Notes under the pieces: model-generated
Told to the model about the DNA's origin: nothing
The model's database searches: none
The model's input: the letters and a program-made list of their open reading frames with translations, nothing else
Part shown: positions 1 through 8,215 of the stretch, piece after piece
Position numbering within the stretch: position 1 is the stretch's first letter
Layout of the letters: each line of letters starts with the position of its first letter
Origin: Actinomycetaceae bacterium
GTDB taxonomy: Bacteria; Actinomycetota; Actinomycetes; Actinomycetales; Actinomycetaceae
Direction: 5' to 3'
Assembly (NCBI GenBank): GCA_030530685.1
Contig: JAUMUM010000005.1
Coordinates: 1-64,000, forward strand
Length of the DNA: 64,000 nt
Program-made: the position numbers and the translations under genes

Positions 1-228
1 CCCGCCAGCGCCCGAAGGACCACCAGAGCCCGACCCACCAGGCGAAACGGGAGTCCGATTCCACCCTTCGCCCGTGATTTGAATTGACGATCCGCTTGCT
101 TGGCTATTCCAACGGTAGTTGGCGGTGTCGTTTTCCTCGGTGGTCGCCAAGCACATGTCGGTCAAGGACACGGTAGAAAACACCGCGATAGAAAAAACGA
201 AAGCTACTTTCCGAGTGTAGGTAGTCAT
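1..228 (-). CDS. small secreted protein, partial (runs off left edge)
   Basis: The frame opens at an ATG (228-226) and stays open for 76 codons to the window edge, so the C-terminus is missing. The N-terminus reads MTTYTRKVAFVFSIAVFS, a positively charged start followed by a hydrophobic stretch, as expected of a signal peptide; after it comes a polar part and a Gly/Ser/Pro-rich linker. Its ATG overlaps the TGA of the upstream lipoprotein gene (ATGA), so the two are probably translationally coupled. Codon use is less GC-biased than in the core operons to the right. I do not recognise a family; an exported or cell-wall-linked role is inference from the signal and the linker. Confidence 0.55.
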   Translation of the reverse strand, partial: MTTYTRKVAFVFSIAVFSTVSLTDMCLATTEENDTANYRWNSQASGSSIQITGEGWNRTPVSPGGSGSGGPSGAGG

Positions 229-980
229 TGGTCTGGTCCTGTTGAGTCCCATAGGTCGGGGTCGACAACTTCGGCGTCGGTCATTACCCAGCCGTTGTCG
301 CCGTAATCAATGATGACGGCGAACATGGAGGTTTCGGCTTCGCGTTCTTCGATGCGCCCGTCGGGGTGGACTTCTTGGTATGTGTCGTGCCAGGCGATGA
401 TGTCGACGCGGAAGCGGCCGGGAATATCGGGATTGGCCTGCTCGCGGTACTTTAGTGTGCGCACGTCGGGCACCGTGGCCCAGATACCTGCTTCGGTATC
501 GGGTTTTTGGTGGGCGATGAATGATTGGCAGAACTGGCAGTCTGGGCCGGACAGGGCTTCGAGTTCGGTGAAGTCGCCGGTCGAGGCCGCATACGATGTC
601 AGCGTGACATAGTACTCGGCGAAGGCTAGGGCTCCGGTCTCGTCGGCTTGGTTCATGGCCTGCGGTCGGGGCGGTGGGCTGGTCGGCGGACGCACCGGCG
701 TCGACACCGACGAGGCCGATGAAGACGACGATGAGGGCGAGGGCGAGCCGTCGGACTGACCACAACCCGCAAGCGCCGCGACCATGAGCAAGAACCAAGC
801 AACAGGCCAGCCAGGCCGACGGCCAGATCGGACGCGACGGTCTGTGCCAGACCAGTGGCGGTCGGGTCGGGTGTGGCTAGGACGATGACGATGCTGGGCC
901 TGGTCAACCCCGGGACGGTGGCCGGGGCTGGGTCCGTGGCCGGGCCGTGACGTTAGGTGACGAATAAACGAGGCGAACAT
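225..980 (-). CDS. DUF6318-like lipoprotein
   Basis: The protein has a hydrophobic segment ending in a lipobox (LLMVAALAGC, lipid-accepting Cys about residue 73 from this start), a Ser/Thr/Pro linker, then a compact domain with a CQFC pair and many acidic and aromatic residues. This resembles the DUF6318 lipoproteins of Actinomycetaceae, whose function is unknown. The start is uncertain. The ATG at 980 is preceded by TAGGGT with a 5-nt gap, which suits a leaderless mRNA, but leaves about 60 Arg/Pro/His-rich residues before the hydrophobic segment, unusual for a lipoprotein. A start or frame error near 800-900 is possible. The stop overlaps the next gene (ATGA). Confidence 0.6.
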   Translation of the reverse strand: MFASFIRHLTSRPGHGPSPGHRPGVDQAQHRHRPSHTRPDRHWSGTDRRVRSGRRPGWPVAWFLLMVAALAGCGQSDGSPSPSSSSSSASSVSTPVRPPTSPPPRPQAMNQADETGALAFAEYYVTLTSYAASTGDFTELEALSGPDCQFCQSFIAHQKPDTEAGIWATVPDVRTLKYREQANPDIPGRFRVDIIAWHDTYQEVHPDGRIEEREAETSMFAVIIDYGDNGWVMTDAEVVDPDLWDSTGPDQ

Positions 981-1033
981 ACCCCACCCTAAGCACGCCA
1001 CCGCCTGGCCCACTAGGCCCATCCCTACCCTGT

Positions 1034-1124
1034 GGACAACCCACACCCGCCGGTCCACACAACATGCCTTCGACGGCGCCAACCCGGACGGACGGACAAC
1101 CCACACCCCCAGGGTCCACACAAC
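1034..1124. repeat. direct repeat, two copies of about 30 bp
   Basis: The 15-mer GGACAACCCACACCC starts at 1034 and 1094. Each copy is followed after a short variable gap by GGTCCACACAAC (1052-1063 and 1113-1124), giving a period of about 60 bp. The first copy overlaps TGTGGACAA (1031-1039), the complement of TTGTCCACA. Function unknown. Confidence 0.6.
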
Positions 1125-1874
1125 CCGGACACGGACCCAACCACACCAATCCCACGACCCGGCCGACCCAACGACCACACCTAACCGCGCGCCTCAAACG
1201 CCGCACCAGCCCACCACCAAGCCCAGCCACACACCCGAGACCTAGCCACGCGCGGCCCTGCAGGCGCAAAGAGGGCCCGGCGGGCACAGGTGGCAAAGCT
1301 CGACCAGATACCAGCAACACTATGCCCCGCGCGCGGGCACCACATCAGCTGCGGCTCGATGGTTGCGTTTTGGCCAATCCACCCCCCCGCGGGCTCCAGG
1401 TAGGCCCGGGGCGCGCGCACCACATAGGTTCGGGGCCTCTGTGAGGGATTCTTGGACCGTGTGCCCGCATGCGAGCACACCAGTGCCACAGTCGCCACCA
1501 GACTCACCCGCTCGCGGTGCCGACATTCGACCGGTAGCCCCTCGCCCCTCGACCAGCAGCGCAGCCCCGATCGGGCGGCCGAGAACCAGCCGGCCCACGG
1601 GCACACGTCAAGGCGCCGCTAACGCGCCAAACACCCACACCACGACAAGACTGGCACGATAAGGCAAACCACTCGGCCCGCGTATTCCGACATGCCCGAC
1701 ACGGCCCAATCGGCGCCCGGCCAGGCGAACGCCACACAACCAACCGGTCATCAGCTTGCCCCAACTATGCAAGCTCTCCTTGTCGTCGCCCGGTAACTCG
1801 GGGTGATGCAACCGTCCCCATACCGATGATGCCGAGTAGGCCATCACCCGTGCGCCGAAGTCCAATCACCGGCG

Positions 1875-1915
1875 CAAGGGCAACGGGTCACCGAAGGGGC
1901 CAAGGGCAATGGGTC
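1875..1915. repeat. short direct repeat, period 26 bp
   Basis: CAAGGGCAACGGGTC (1875-1889) and CAAGGGCAATGGGTC (1901-1915) differ at one base. They lie about 110 bp upstream of the alpha/beta hydrolase gene and could be a regulator site or chance. Confidence 0.4.
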
Positions 1916-2023
1916 TTCAAGAATGACGGGCATTGGTCCACGGTCTACTGTCTGTCACACCGATGTAGCATGAACACGCCAGTATAGCGTGGAGACGCAA
2001 AGGCCGAGCCGAAAGGAATCACG

Positions 2024-2671
2024 ATGGCGAACACTTCGCGTACCGTTTTCTTCCTCCACGGACTCGGCGAGGGACCAGAGGTATGGCAGCCCATCATCGA
2101 TCGTCTGCCGGAAGGTTTCACGGGAGTGGCGCCGACGCTCGCCGGAATGCGCGATGCCGACGACATTGCCTTTTCGATGGAGGAAGCTACTCACTCCATC
2201 CTTCGGGAAGCAGACAGCCGGTTGCTGGATAACTTCGACCTGTGCGGCCTGTCGCTCGGCGCTGTGGTCGCCACGCAGCTTGCCATCGCACACGGCGAGA
2301 GGATCGGGAAGCTAGCCATTTCCGGCGGTCAGGTTCGGCCCAATCCATTGCTCATGCGCGGGCAGTCACTGGCGATGCGCGCGATCCCCGAAAGCCGAAT
2401 GCCCGAAGGAATGTCGAAGAGGCGCCTCCTGGACGTCTTAAATGTCATGAGCCGGGTTGATCTCCGATCGGGGATAAAGAATATCGACGTGCCCACGCTC
2501 GTCATGTGCGGATTGCGCGACCGCCCGAATCTCCCTGCGGCCCGCTGCCTTGCCCGCTCCATTGCCGGCGCCAGGCTCGAGCTCGTTGGTGGGGCCGGCC
2601 ACCTGTGGCATGCCCACATGCCACAGGCCTTCTCCGGCCTCCTCAACGCATTTCTGAGCCGCCCGACGTGA
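2024..2671 (+). CDS. alpha/beta hydrolase
   Basis: A 215-residue protein with the alpha/beta-hydrolase layout. It has an HGLG oxyanion-hole motif near residue 12, a nucleophile elbow GLSLG (Ser near 77), an Asp in the CGLRDR segment near 167, and a late His in the GGAGHLWH segment as the likely third triad member. There is no signal peptide, so it should be cytoplasmic. The ATG is preceded by GAAAGGAA at good spacing. It stands alone between two gene-free stretches, so its substrate cannot be inferred; small esterases, lactonases and C-C hydrolases share this outline. Confidence 0.8.
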   Translation: MANTSRTVFFLHGLGEGPEVWQPIIDRLPEGFTGVAPTLAGMRDADDIAFSMEEATHSILREADSRLLDNFDLCGLSLGAVVATQLAIAHGERIGKLAISGGQVRPNPLLMRGQSLAMRAIPESRMPEGMSKRRLLDVLNVMSRVDLRSGIKNIDVPTLVMCGLRDRPNLPAARCLARSIAGARLELVGGAGHLWHAHMPQAFSGLLNAFLSRPT

Positions 2672-3179
2672 ATTCGACGCCGGGCGCCGGTTCGAAAGAG
2701 AAGGGAGTCCGGCCCGGCGGCCCTTTCGCTTCGACGCGAGAACGAGTCACATCGACGCGGGAACGACTACCGGGCCGTCGGACAAAATCGTGATGTGGCG
2801 GCGCAATCGTGATGCGGTAGTGCAATGGCGGCGACCGGCCGTGAGCGAAAGACGGCGGGGCGCTCAGCCAGGTCCCTGGTGTACCCGGCAGGAACCCCCG
2901 CAAGGTGGCGATTGCCGACGCGGCTTCGCTCACCGCACGGCCGGCCGTTCCTGCCAGGTGAGTGACCCGTGCCCGAGTGCCTAGCTAGGTCCGTGCTCGG
3001 CGCGGCAATGCGCAATGCTCACGAGAGGCTCGGGCAAGGCGTCGCCGTCAGCGCGCCACCCCTGCCCGTCGCGTGTTATCTCTCGCTAATGCGCCGGCAA
3101 GGCACAAGGGCGAGTATGCTTGTTCTGTCCGCCAGCGGCGCTGGCCTTTTTGCTGACAATTGAAACAACGAGGATGGGA
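2672..3179. other. intergenic region before the tlyA operon
   Basis: No gene is supported. An imperfect palindrome with TTCGA/TCGAA and CCGG/CCGG arms follows the hydrolase stop (about 2672-2695) and may end transcription. A 19-bp unit beginning AATCGTGATG is repeated in tandem at 2786-2804 and 2805-2823. The end of the region carries the probable operon promoter (3110-3120). Confidence 0.5.
3110..3120 (+). promoter_or_regulatory. probable -10 region of the tlyA operon
   Basis: GCGAGTATGCT contains the -10-like hexamer TATGCT (3115-3120). Transcription from it would begin near 3127, before the chosen start codon at 3180. The same 11-mer occurs at 32933-32943, followed in both places by a near-identical GTTC stretch. 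No clear -35 is visible. Confidence 0.4.
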
Positions 3180-5348
3180 ATGTCTGAGGACGAAAGCGTG
3201 ACAAATAGCAACGAGCGCCACGAGCGCCCATCCTCGGGATGGCAATCGGCGTCGGAACGCCGCTCGGGTCGCGGCGGCAAACGTCAATATTCGCAGCGGT
3301 CCTACGAGGAGCGCGACCGGCGGGGCGATCGGCAGTACCGCGATCGGGGCGATAGGTACGAGCGGTCGTATGGTCGCCGTGATCGTGGCGATTATGGATA
3401 CGGGCGTGAGGATCGCTACCGGGATCGTGATGGTCGCGGGTATCGCGATGGGCGCCGTTGGGACGCCGACCGTCGCGGCGGCTACCGCGACGAGAGGCGA
3501 TACGGCAACGATTACGACCGGCGCGATCGCGATGACCGCTTCGGTCGTCGCGATGACAGGTCTTCTGGTCGCGGCGAGAGGCGTTGGAGTGACCGCGAGG
3601 GCGAGCGTCGTCAGGACCGGGGTGCACGTGGACGCTACGATCGTGACGAGCGGTCGTATGGTCGCCGTGATCGTGGCGATTATGGATACGGGCGTGAGGA
3701 TCGCTACCGGGATCGTGATGGTCGCGGGTATGGCCGTGATGGTGATCGCGGGTATCGCGATGGGCGCCGTTGGGACGCCGACCGTCGCGGCGGCTACCGC
3801 GACGAGCGCGAGTACGGCCGCAGCGAAAGGCGATGGAACGACGGCGATCGGCGTCGTCAGGATCGCTCTTACGACCGCGACGGCGAGCGTCGCTGGAGCG
3901 ACCGGGGCGAAAGGAAGGACGAAGGTCGTCGGGACCGCTCTTACGGGCGTGAGGATCGCTACCGGGATCGTGATGGTCGCGGGCGGTCGGCGCGCCACGA
4001 TGATCGGCGTTGGGACGATCGGGGCGCAGACCGCCGGCAGGATCGTGGCTTTGAGCGCGATAACCGATCGGGCCGCAGGAGCGATTCGCGAGGCGATCGG
4101 CACGGGGGGCAGTTCCGTAGGGACCGTGACGACAGGGCCGGTGGCAACCGCGGCGCGGTCCGCGACGATTCGTCCAAGCGGCCGCGCGACCCCCAGGTGC
4201 CCGAGTCGGTGTCGGCGCGGGATCTGAGCGGCGAGTCGCGGCGTCGTCTTCAGAGCCTGAGTAAGGAAAACAGCGAACGGGTGGCCCGCCACCTCGTGTA
4301 TGCAGGTTCGATGATGGACATCGACCCCGAACTCGCCTACGAGCACGCACAGGCCGCATACAGGCACGCCGCGCGCATCGACATCGTGCGCGAAGCCCTC
4401 GGCCTTTCCGCCTATCTCACGGGTCGCTATTCGCAAGCTCTTCGCGAGTTGCGGACGTACAGGCGCATGACCGACGACTACAGCCACGTGGCCATTGAGG
4501 CCGACTCCGAGCGTGGACTCGGCCGTCCCGGGAAGGCCCTGACCTTCATTTCCGAGATCCCGCTCAAGCGGCTCGACCCGGAGGCACGCATCGAACTCGC
4601 CCTCGTCACGTCCGGGGCGCGGGCCGATTCCGGCGACTCCGAAGGCGGACTCGCCGTTCTCCAGAAGATCAAGGCGGAGAACCTCGACGACCAGTTGCGC
4701 GCCCGCATCGAACTCATTCGCGCCGACCGCTACGACGAGCTCGGCCGCGGGGAGGAAGCCGCGGCGCTGCGTGCCACGTGGGAGCCGGTATTCGCTGAGG
4801 AAGGCGAGGTCGACGTCTACGAGTACGACGACTCCGATGAGGACGGCGAAGGCGCCGAGTCGCCGGAAGGCACGGCCGCCTTCGGTGATGCGGACGAAGC
4901 CGAGGTGCAGGACGAAACGGCGACGGGCGACGACCGGTCACACGCGGACTCGTCCGACATTGACCAAGCGGCGGCCGCAGGCGAGGTGTTCGGCGGCGAC
5001 GCCAGCGTTGATGCCCCTGACGAAGCCGAGCAGCAGGGCGATAAGGCGGCCGCCGATCCCGAGGCCAACCCGGTCGCGGGTGATGCAGGGCCGGCCCCGG
5101 ATGACGGCACCGAACCCGGGCGTGACTCCGTCGATGAAGGGGAGCCCAAGGCGCACAGCGCTAACACCGAGCAGGACGCGAGCGGCTACGTTGGCGAGGA
5201 GCCGGAGGCCGCCGGAAGCACGGAGGTGACGGCCGACAGTAGTCAGAGCGAGGCCGGTGAGGACGAGGCTACTGCCGGCGAGGAAGACGCGGCCGCCGAC
5301 GAAGTGCTCGACAAAGGCGAGGAAGACGAGAAGTGGGAGGACCTGTGA
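3180..5348 (+). CDS. TPR-domain protein with Arg/Asp-rich disordered N-terminal half
   Basis: First gene of the operon and counterpart by position of Mycobacterium tuberculosis Rv1691. The 722 residues fall into three parts. Roughly 15-340 is low-complexity Arg/Asp/Gly/Tyr sequence (RDRDGRGY-type units), about 345-520 is a helical tetratricopeptide-like domain (AYEHAQAAYRHAARI, ALRELRTYRR), and 540 to the end is a Glu/Asp/Ala-rich acidic tail. No signal peptide. The R/D part suggests RNA or protein condensate binding, which is inference. The ATG at 3180 is chosen because GAGG lies 7 nt upstream; an ATG at 3174 is too close to it. The 3' end overlaps the next gene (GTGA). Confidence 0.8.
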   Translation: MSEDESVTNSNERHERPSSGWQSASERRSGRGGKRQYSQRSYEERDRRGDRQYRDRGDRYERSYGRRDRGDYGYGREDRYRDRDGRGYRDGRRWDADRRGGYRDERRYGNDYDRRDRDDRFGRRDDRSSGRGERRWSDREGERRQDRGARGRYDRDERSYGRRDRGDYGYGREDRYRDRDGRGYGRDGDRGYRDGRRWDADRRGGYRDEREYGRSERRWNDGDRRRQDRSYDRDGERRWSDRGERKDEGRRDRSYGREDRYRDRDGRGRSARHDDRRWDDRGADRRQDRGFERDNRSGRRSDSRGDRHGGQFRRDRDDRAGGNRGAVRDDSSKRPRDPQVPESVSARDLSGESRRRLQSLSKENSERVARHLVYAGSMMDIDPELAYEHAQAAYRHAARIDIVREALGLSAYLTGRYSQALRELRTYRRMTDDYSHVAIEADSERGLGRPGKALTFISEIPLKRLDPEARIELALVTSGARADSGDSEGGLAVLQKIKAENLDDQLRARIELIRADRYDELGRGEEAAALRATWEPVFAEEGEVDVYEYDDSDEDGEGAESPEGTAAFGDADEAEVQDETATGDDRSHADSSDIDQAAAAGEVFGGDASVDAPDEAEQQGDKAAADPEANPVAGDAGPAPDDGTEPGRDSVDEGEPKAHSANTEQDASGYVGEEPEAAGSTEVTADSSQSEAGEDEATAGEEDAAADEVLDKGEEDEKWEDL
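3361..3807 (+). repeat. internal coding repeat, copies about 288 bp apart
   Basis: A stretch of about 80 bp beginning AGCGGTCGTATGGTCGCCGT occurs at 3361 and again at 3649. The following block of about 53 bp (from 3441) recurs after a 24-bp insertion in the second copy. Part of the unit appears a third time near 3940. The repeats keep frame, so they look like recent in-frame duplication of R/D/G/Y-coding sequence. Confidence 0.8.
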
Positions 5349-6367
5349 ACGACGCACTTTCCAAGCGCTATGACGTCGGCCTGTTCGACCTCGACGGCGT
5401 GTGCTACCTCGGTAACGATTCCATTGACCACGCGGTCGACGAAACCCTGCGAGCCGTCGGCGAAGGCATGGACTATGTCTACGTGACCAATAACGCGTCG
5501 CGGCCGCGCGAAGACGTGGCCACCCACCTGCGAGAGCTCGGCTTCCCCGCCGAGGCCGAGCGAGTCCTGACGTCGGCCGAGGTCGGCGCGGACATGGCGC
5601 GCAGGATGGTCGGCGACGGCGCCCGCGTACTCATCATTGGGGGCAAGGGCTTGAAGAACGCCGCAGCTGCGGCGGGCCTGGTGGCGGTATCCTCGGCCGA
5701 CGACGCGCCCGACGTCGTCCTGCAGGGATTCTTCCCGGAGTGCTCATGGACCGACCTGTCCGAGGCGGCTCTGGCCATCAGGGCGGGCGCCATCCACATC
5801 GCCACGAATCTTGACCGGACCATCCCGCGCGAGCGTGGTCTCATGGTCGGTAACGGCTCGCTCGTGGGTGCTGTGGCCAATTCGACGGGTGTCACCCCGT
5901 TTTCCGCGGGCAAGCCCGAGCCGGAGATCTTCCGCACCGCTGCGTCAATGCTTGGCTCCAAGGCACCGCTGGCGATCGGCGATAACCTCGATACGGATAT
6001 CCAGGGCGCCGTCGCCGCGGGCATCGACTCGCTGCACGTGCTCACGGGCCTGGCCAGCGCTCGTGATATTTGCCTGGCCCGCCAGGAGACGAGGCCAACA
6101 TACCTGTGCGACGATCTGCGCGGCCTGAACGAGCCGTACCCGGCCACGCAGGTCGAGGGTGACTGGGTATGTGTCGGCTCGGCGCGAGCGAGGTGGGACG
6201 GCGGCCGGTTCGAAGTCAATGACGGCCAACACGGCCTGGACGTCGCCGCGGGCGCAACGCTGACGCTTGACGCCTACCGCTGTCTGGCGCAGGCCGCCTG
6301 GACGGCCGCCGACGCCGGCGCAGACATCGCCCCCGCCATTGGCGAGATCTCGGCGGTGCGCTCATGA
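5345..6367 (+). CDS. HAD-superfamily subfamily IIA phosphatase
   Basis: The HAD signature FDLDGVCYLG near the N-terminus supplies the nucleophile Asp and the acid/base Asp. VTNNAS gives motif II, KPEPEIF motif III, and IGDNLDTDIQGA motif IV. This is the layout of NagD/phosphoglycolate-type HAD-IIA enzymes, and the position matches Rv1692 (reported as a glycerol-3-phosphate phosphatase). The start is the GTG at 5345, which overlaps the upstream TGA (GTGA) and has GGAGGA a few bases before it. The substrate is inferred from that synteny only. About 340 residues, cytoplasmic. Confidence 0.85.
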   Translation: MNDALSKRYDVGLFDLDGVCYLGNDSIDHAVDETLRAVGEGMDYVYVTNNASRPREDVATHLRELGFPAEAERVLTSAEVGADMARRMVGDGARVLIIGGKGLKNAAAAAGLVAVSSADDAPDVVLQGFFPECSWTDLSEAALAIRAGAIHIATNLDRTIPRERGLMVGNGSLVGAVANSTGVTPFSAGKPEPEIFRTAASMLGSKAPLAIGDNLDTDIQGAVAAGIDSLHVLTGLASARDICLARQETRPTYLCDDLRGLNEPYPATQVEGDWVCVGSARARWDGGRFEVNDGQHGLDVAAGATLTLDAYRCLAQAAWTAADAGADIAPAIGEISAVRS

Positions 6368-6534
6368 GTGGCGAGGCCCGCGACAAGCTCAGGCCGTACC
6401 CCAAGCCTCAGGTCCCGTTCGACGCGGAGGCAGCCCTGGCGAGCCTGCCGAGCAAGGACGTCGACGAGCAGATCGACACGCTCGACGACGTTCTTGACGG
6501 TCTGAACGCGCAACTTCGCTCCACCGGGGACTGA
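6364..6534 (+). CDS. 56-residue conserved operon protein
   Basis: A short frame whose ATG overlaps the stop of the HAD gene (ATGA) and whose TGA overlaps the tlyA ATG (TGATG). The product starts MSGEARDKLRPYPKPQ and ends in a predicted helix with repeated DEQIDTLDDVLDGLNAQL-like acidic/hydrophobic spacing. Its place between the phosphatase and tlyA matches the small Rv1693 gene of mycobacteria. No function is known; a coiled-coil adaptor would suit its sequence. Coupling on both sides makes it very likely to be translated. Confidence 0.75.
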   Translation: MSGEARDKLRPYPKPQVPFDAEAALASLPSKDVDEQIDTLDDVLDGLNAQLRSTGD

Positions 6535-7367
6535 TGGGACGGCTCGTACGCATCGACGCCGAGCTCGTCCGGCGCAAGCTGGCGACGTCGCGCCAGCACG
6601 CCCGCCAGCTCATCGACGAGGGCCGCGTCAGTCTGGCCGGCCAGGTCGTGAGCAAACCGGCCCGGCAGATGGATCCCGCGCAGCCGCTACTCGTCGCGCA
6701 GCAAGCGGCCGACGACTACGTTTCCCGCGGTGCCTACAAGCTCGCCGGGGCCCTCGACGCGCTCGGCGAGCGCGGCCCGGCCGTGGCGGGCAGGCGTTGC
6801 CTGGACGCGGGAGCCTCGACGGGGGGATTCACGGACGTCCTTCTGCGGCGCGGAGCCGGTCACGTCGTGGCTGTGGACGTCGGCTATGGGCAGATCGCCT
6901 GGCGGCTGCGCGAGGACCGACGGGTGACCGTGGTCGAACGGACGAATGTGCGCACGCTCGACCCGCGAGTCGTTGCCCCGGCGGTGGGGCTCGTCGTCGG
7001 CGATCTTTCCTTCATTTCGCTGACGCTCGTCATCCCGGCGTTGCAGCGTGCCGCCACGGACGACGCGGACTTCCTCCTCATGGTCAAACCGCAGTTCGAG
7101 GTTGGGCGGGAGAATCTGGGGCGCGGGGGAGTCGTGCGGGACACGGCGCAGCACGCGCGCGCGGTTGCGGCCGTGGCCGATCGCGGTCGCGAATGCGGCC
7201 TGGCGCTTAGGGCCGTGGTGCCCTCCCCACTGCCGGGGCCGGCGGGGAATGTAGAGTACTTCGTGTACATGAGCGGTGGCGGCGAGGGCCTTGTTGGCGG
7301 GCAGGCCGACGAGGCGATCGAACAGGCCATCGCGGCCGGGCCCGCTGGGCAGAAAGTGAGGAGTTGA
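6534..7367 (+). CDS. tlyA: TlyA rRNA 2'-O-methyltransferase
   Basis: TlyA 2'-O-methylates cytidines in 16S and 23S rRNA and in mycobacteria determines capreomycin sensitivity. The 277 residues show an N-terminal S4 RNA-binding domain (about 1-60: VRRKLATSRQHARQLIDEGRV), then a Rossmann methyltransferase with the SAM-binding motif CLDAGASTGGFTDVLL and VGDLSFISL, followed by MVKPQFEVGR. Length and domains are normal for the family. It sits between the 56-aa gene and nadK with overlapping start and stop codons, as in many actinobacteria. Confidence 0.93.
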   Translation: MGRLVRIDAELVRRKLATSRQHARQLIDEGRVSLAGQVVSKPARQMDPAQPLLVAQQAADDYVSRGAYKLAGALDALGERGPAVAGRRCLDAGASTGGFTDVLLRRGAGHVVAVDVGYGQIAWRLREDRRVTVVERTNVRTLDPRVVAPAVGLVVGDLSFISLTLVIPALQRAATDDADFLLMVKPQFEVGRENLGRGGVVRDTAQHARAVAAVADRGRECGLALRAVVPSPLPGPAGNVEYFVYMSGGGEGLVGGQADEAIEQAIAAGPAGQKVRS

Positions 7368-8215
7368 TGGAGCGAAAGATCGCCGTCGTCACCCACCCGC
7401 AGCGGGGAGCCGACGACGCATCGGTCCACACCGTCATCGAACTTTTGCGAAGAAGCCGCCTGGATGTCGACGTCGACCCCGATAGGGACAGCGTGCGCGA
7501 CTGCGAACTCATACTCGTCATCGGCGGCGATGGCACCATCCTCAAGGCCGCGGAGCTTGGCCGGCCGGCCGGCATCCCCATACTCGGCATCAACTACGGG
7601 CACGTCGGCTTCCTGTCCGAGGCCGATCCCGAGCAGGCCGACGAGGTCGTCGCCCACATTGCCAACCGCGAATGGCAGGTCGACCCTCGCATGACGATCG
7701 ACCTGGCGGTCAAGCACCCAAATGGCATGGTCGAACGCAACTGGGCGCTCAATGAGGCCGCCATGGAACGCGACCCCGCCTCCCGGACTTTCGAGGCCTC
7801 CATCGGGGTGGATGGGCGCGAGCTGTCCTCCTTCAAGGTCGACACCGTCCTGTTCGCGACCGCCACAGGCTCGACGGCCTACAGTTTTTCCGGTGGCGGC
7901 CCCGTCGTGTGGCCGGATGTCGAGGCGATGGTCCTGACACCCGTGGCGGCGCACGCGCTGTTCACGCGGCCGCTTGTCGTCGGCCCGGCCTCCACGCTCG
8001 AACTGCGGGTGGCGGGCGGCCACGCCCGCGTCCGCTGCGATGGCCGGCGCGACATGGTCGCACCGCTCGGGTCGACGATCACCGCTGTCAAAGGGGAGCG
8101 TCCCGTCCTGCTGGCGCGGCTCAACGATGTTCCCTTCTCCGGCAGGCTCGTCAGCAAGTTCAGGCTGCCGGTCAACGGCTGGCGAGAATCGCTCGGTCAG
8201 GAGCAGTCACGATGA
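7367..8215 (+). CDS. nadK: NAD kinase
   Basis: Phosphorylates NAD to NADP. The diagnostic GGDGT motif (VIGGDGTILKAAEL) lies near residue 50, and ATGSTAYSFSGGGP follows in the second domain. The 282-residue length is normal. The ATG at 7367 overlaps the tlyA TGA and has GAGGAG 3 nt upstream; a TTG at 7364 would leave no spacing. The gene is followed by recN with an ATGA overlap. The tlyA-nadK-recN order is conserved widely in Gram-positive bacteria. Confidence 0.94.
   Translation: MERKIAVVTHPQRGADDASVHTVIELLRRSRLDVDVDPDRDSVRDCELILVIGGDGTILKAAELGRPAGIPILGINYGHVGFLSEADPEQADEVVAHIANREWQVDPRMTIDLAVKHPNGMVERNWALNEAAMERDPASRTFEASIGVDGRELSSFKVDTVLFATATGSTAYSFSGGGPVVWPDVEAMVLTPVAAHALFTRPLVVGPASTLELRVAGGHARVRCDGRRDMVAPLGSTITAVKGERPVLLARLNDVPFSGRLVSKFRLPVNGWRESLGQEQSR

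Larger units (their letters stand above)
981..2023. other. gene-poor, A/C-rich stretch
   Basis: No reading frame here looks like a protein. The open frames are rich in Pro/Thr/Arg/His and lack domains or sensible starts. The plus strand is strongly C/A-biased between about 1020 and 1260. It holds short direct repeats (1034-1124, 1875-1915), a second diverged pair around GCACCACAT near 1335 and 1417, and one sequence identical to the actinobacterial DnaA-box consensus (1031-1039). It may be decayed accessory DNA. Confidence 0.5.

Noticed and set aside
1020..1130. Chromosome origin because of a DnaA-box match
   Set aside because: Only one perfect box is present, with no dnaA, dnaN or rpmH nearby; too weak for oriC.
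3117..3179. TTG start at 3120 for the TPR protein
   Set aside because: It falls within or before the probable transcription start after TATGCT (3115-3120); the ATG at 3180 has GAGG at proper spacing.
3361..3807. CRISPR-like repeats
   Set aside because: Repeats are long, in frame and part of a protein; spacing and spacers do not fit CRISPR.
3370..4227. Hydrophobic plus-strand frame of 285 codons inside the TPR gene
   Set aside because: It is a frame-shifted reading of CGNGAT repeats giving Val/Ile/Ala/Thr strings that look membrane-like by accident. No start signal.
3048..4487. Long minus-strand open frames of more than 400 codons opposite the TPR gene
   Set aside because: They are complementary readings of the repetitive Arg/Asp codons (giving Ala/Val/Ile/Pro or Arg/His/Asp strings), have no ribosome site or domain, and lie antisense to a well-supported operon gene.
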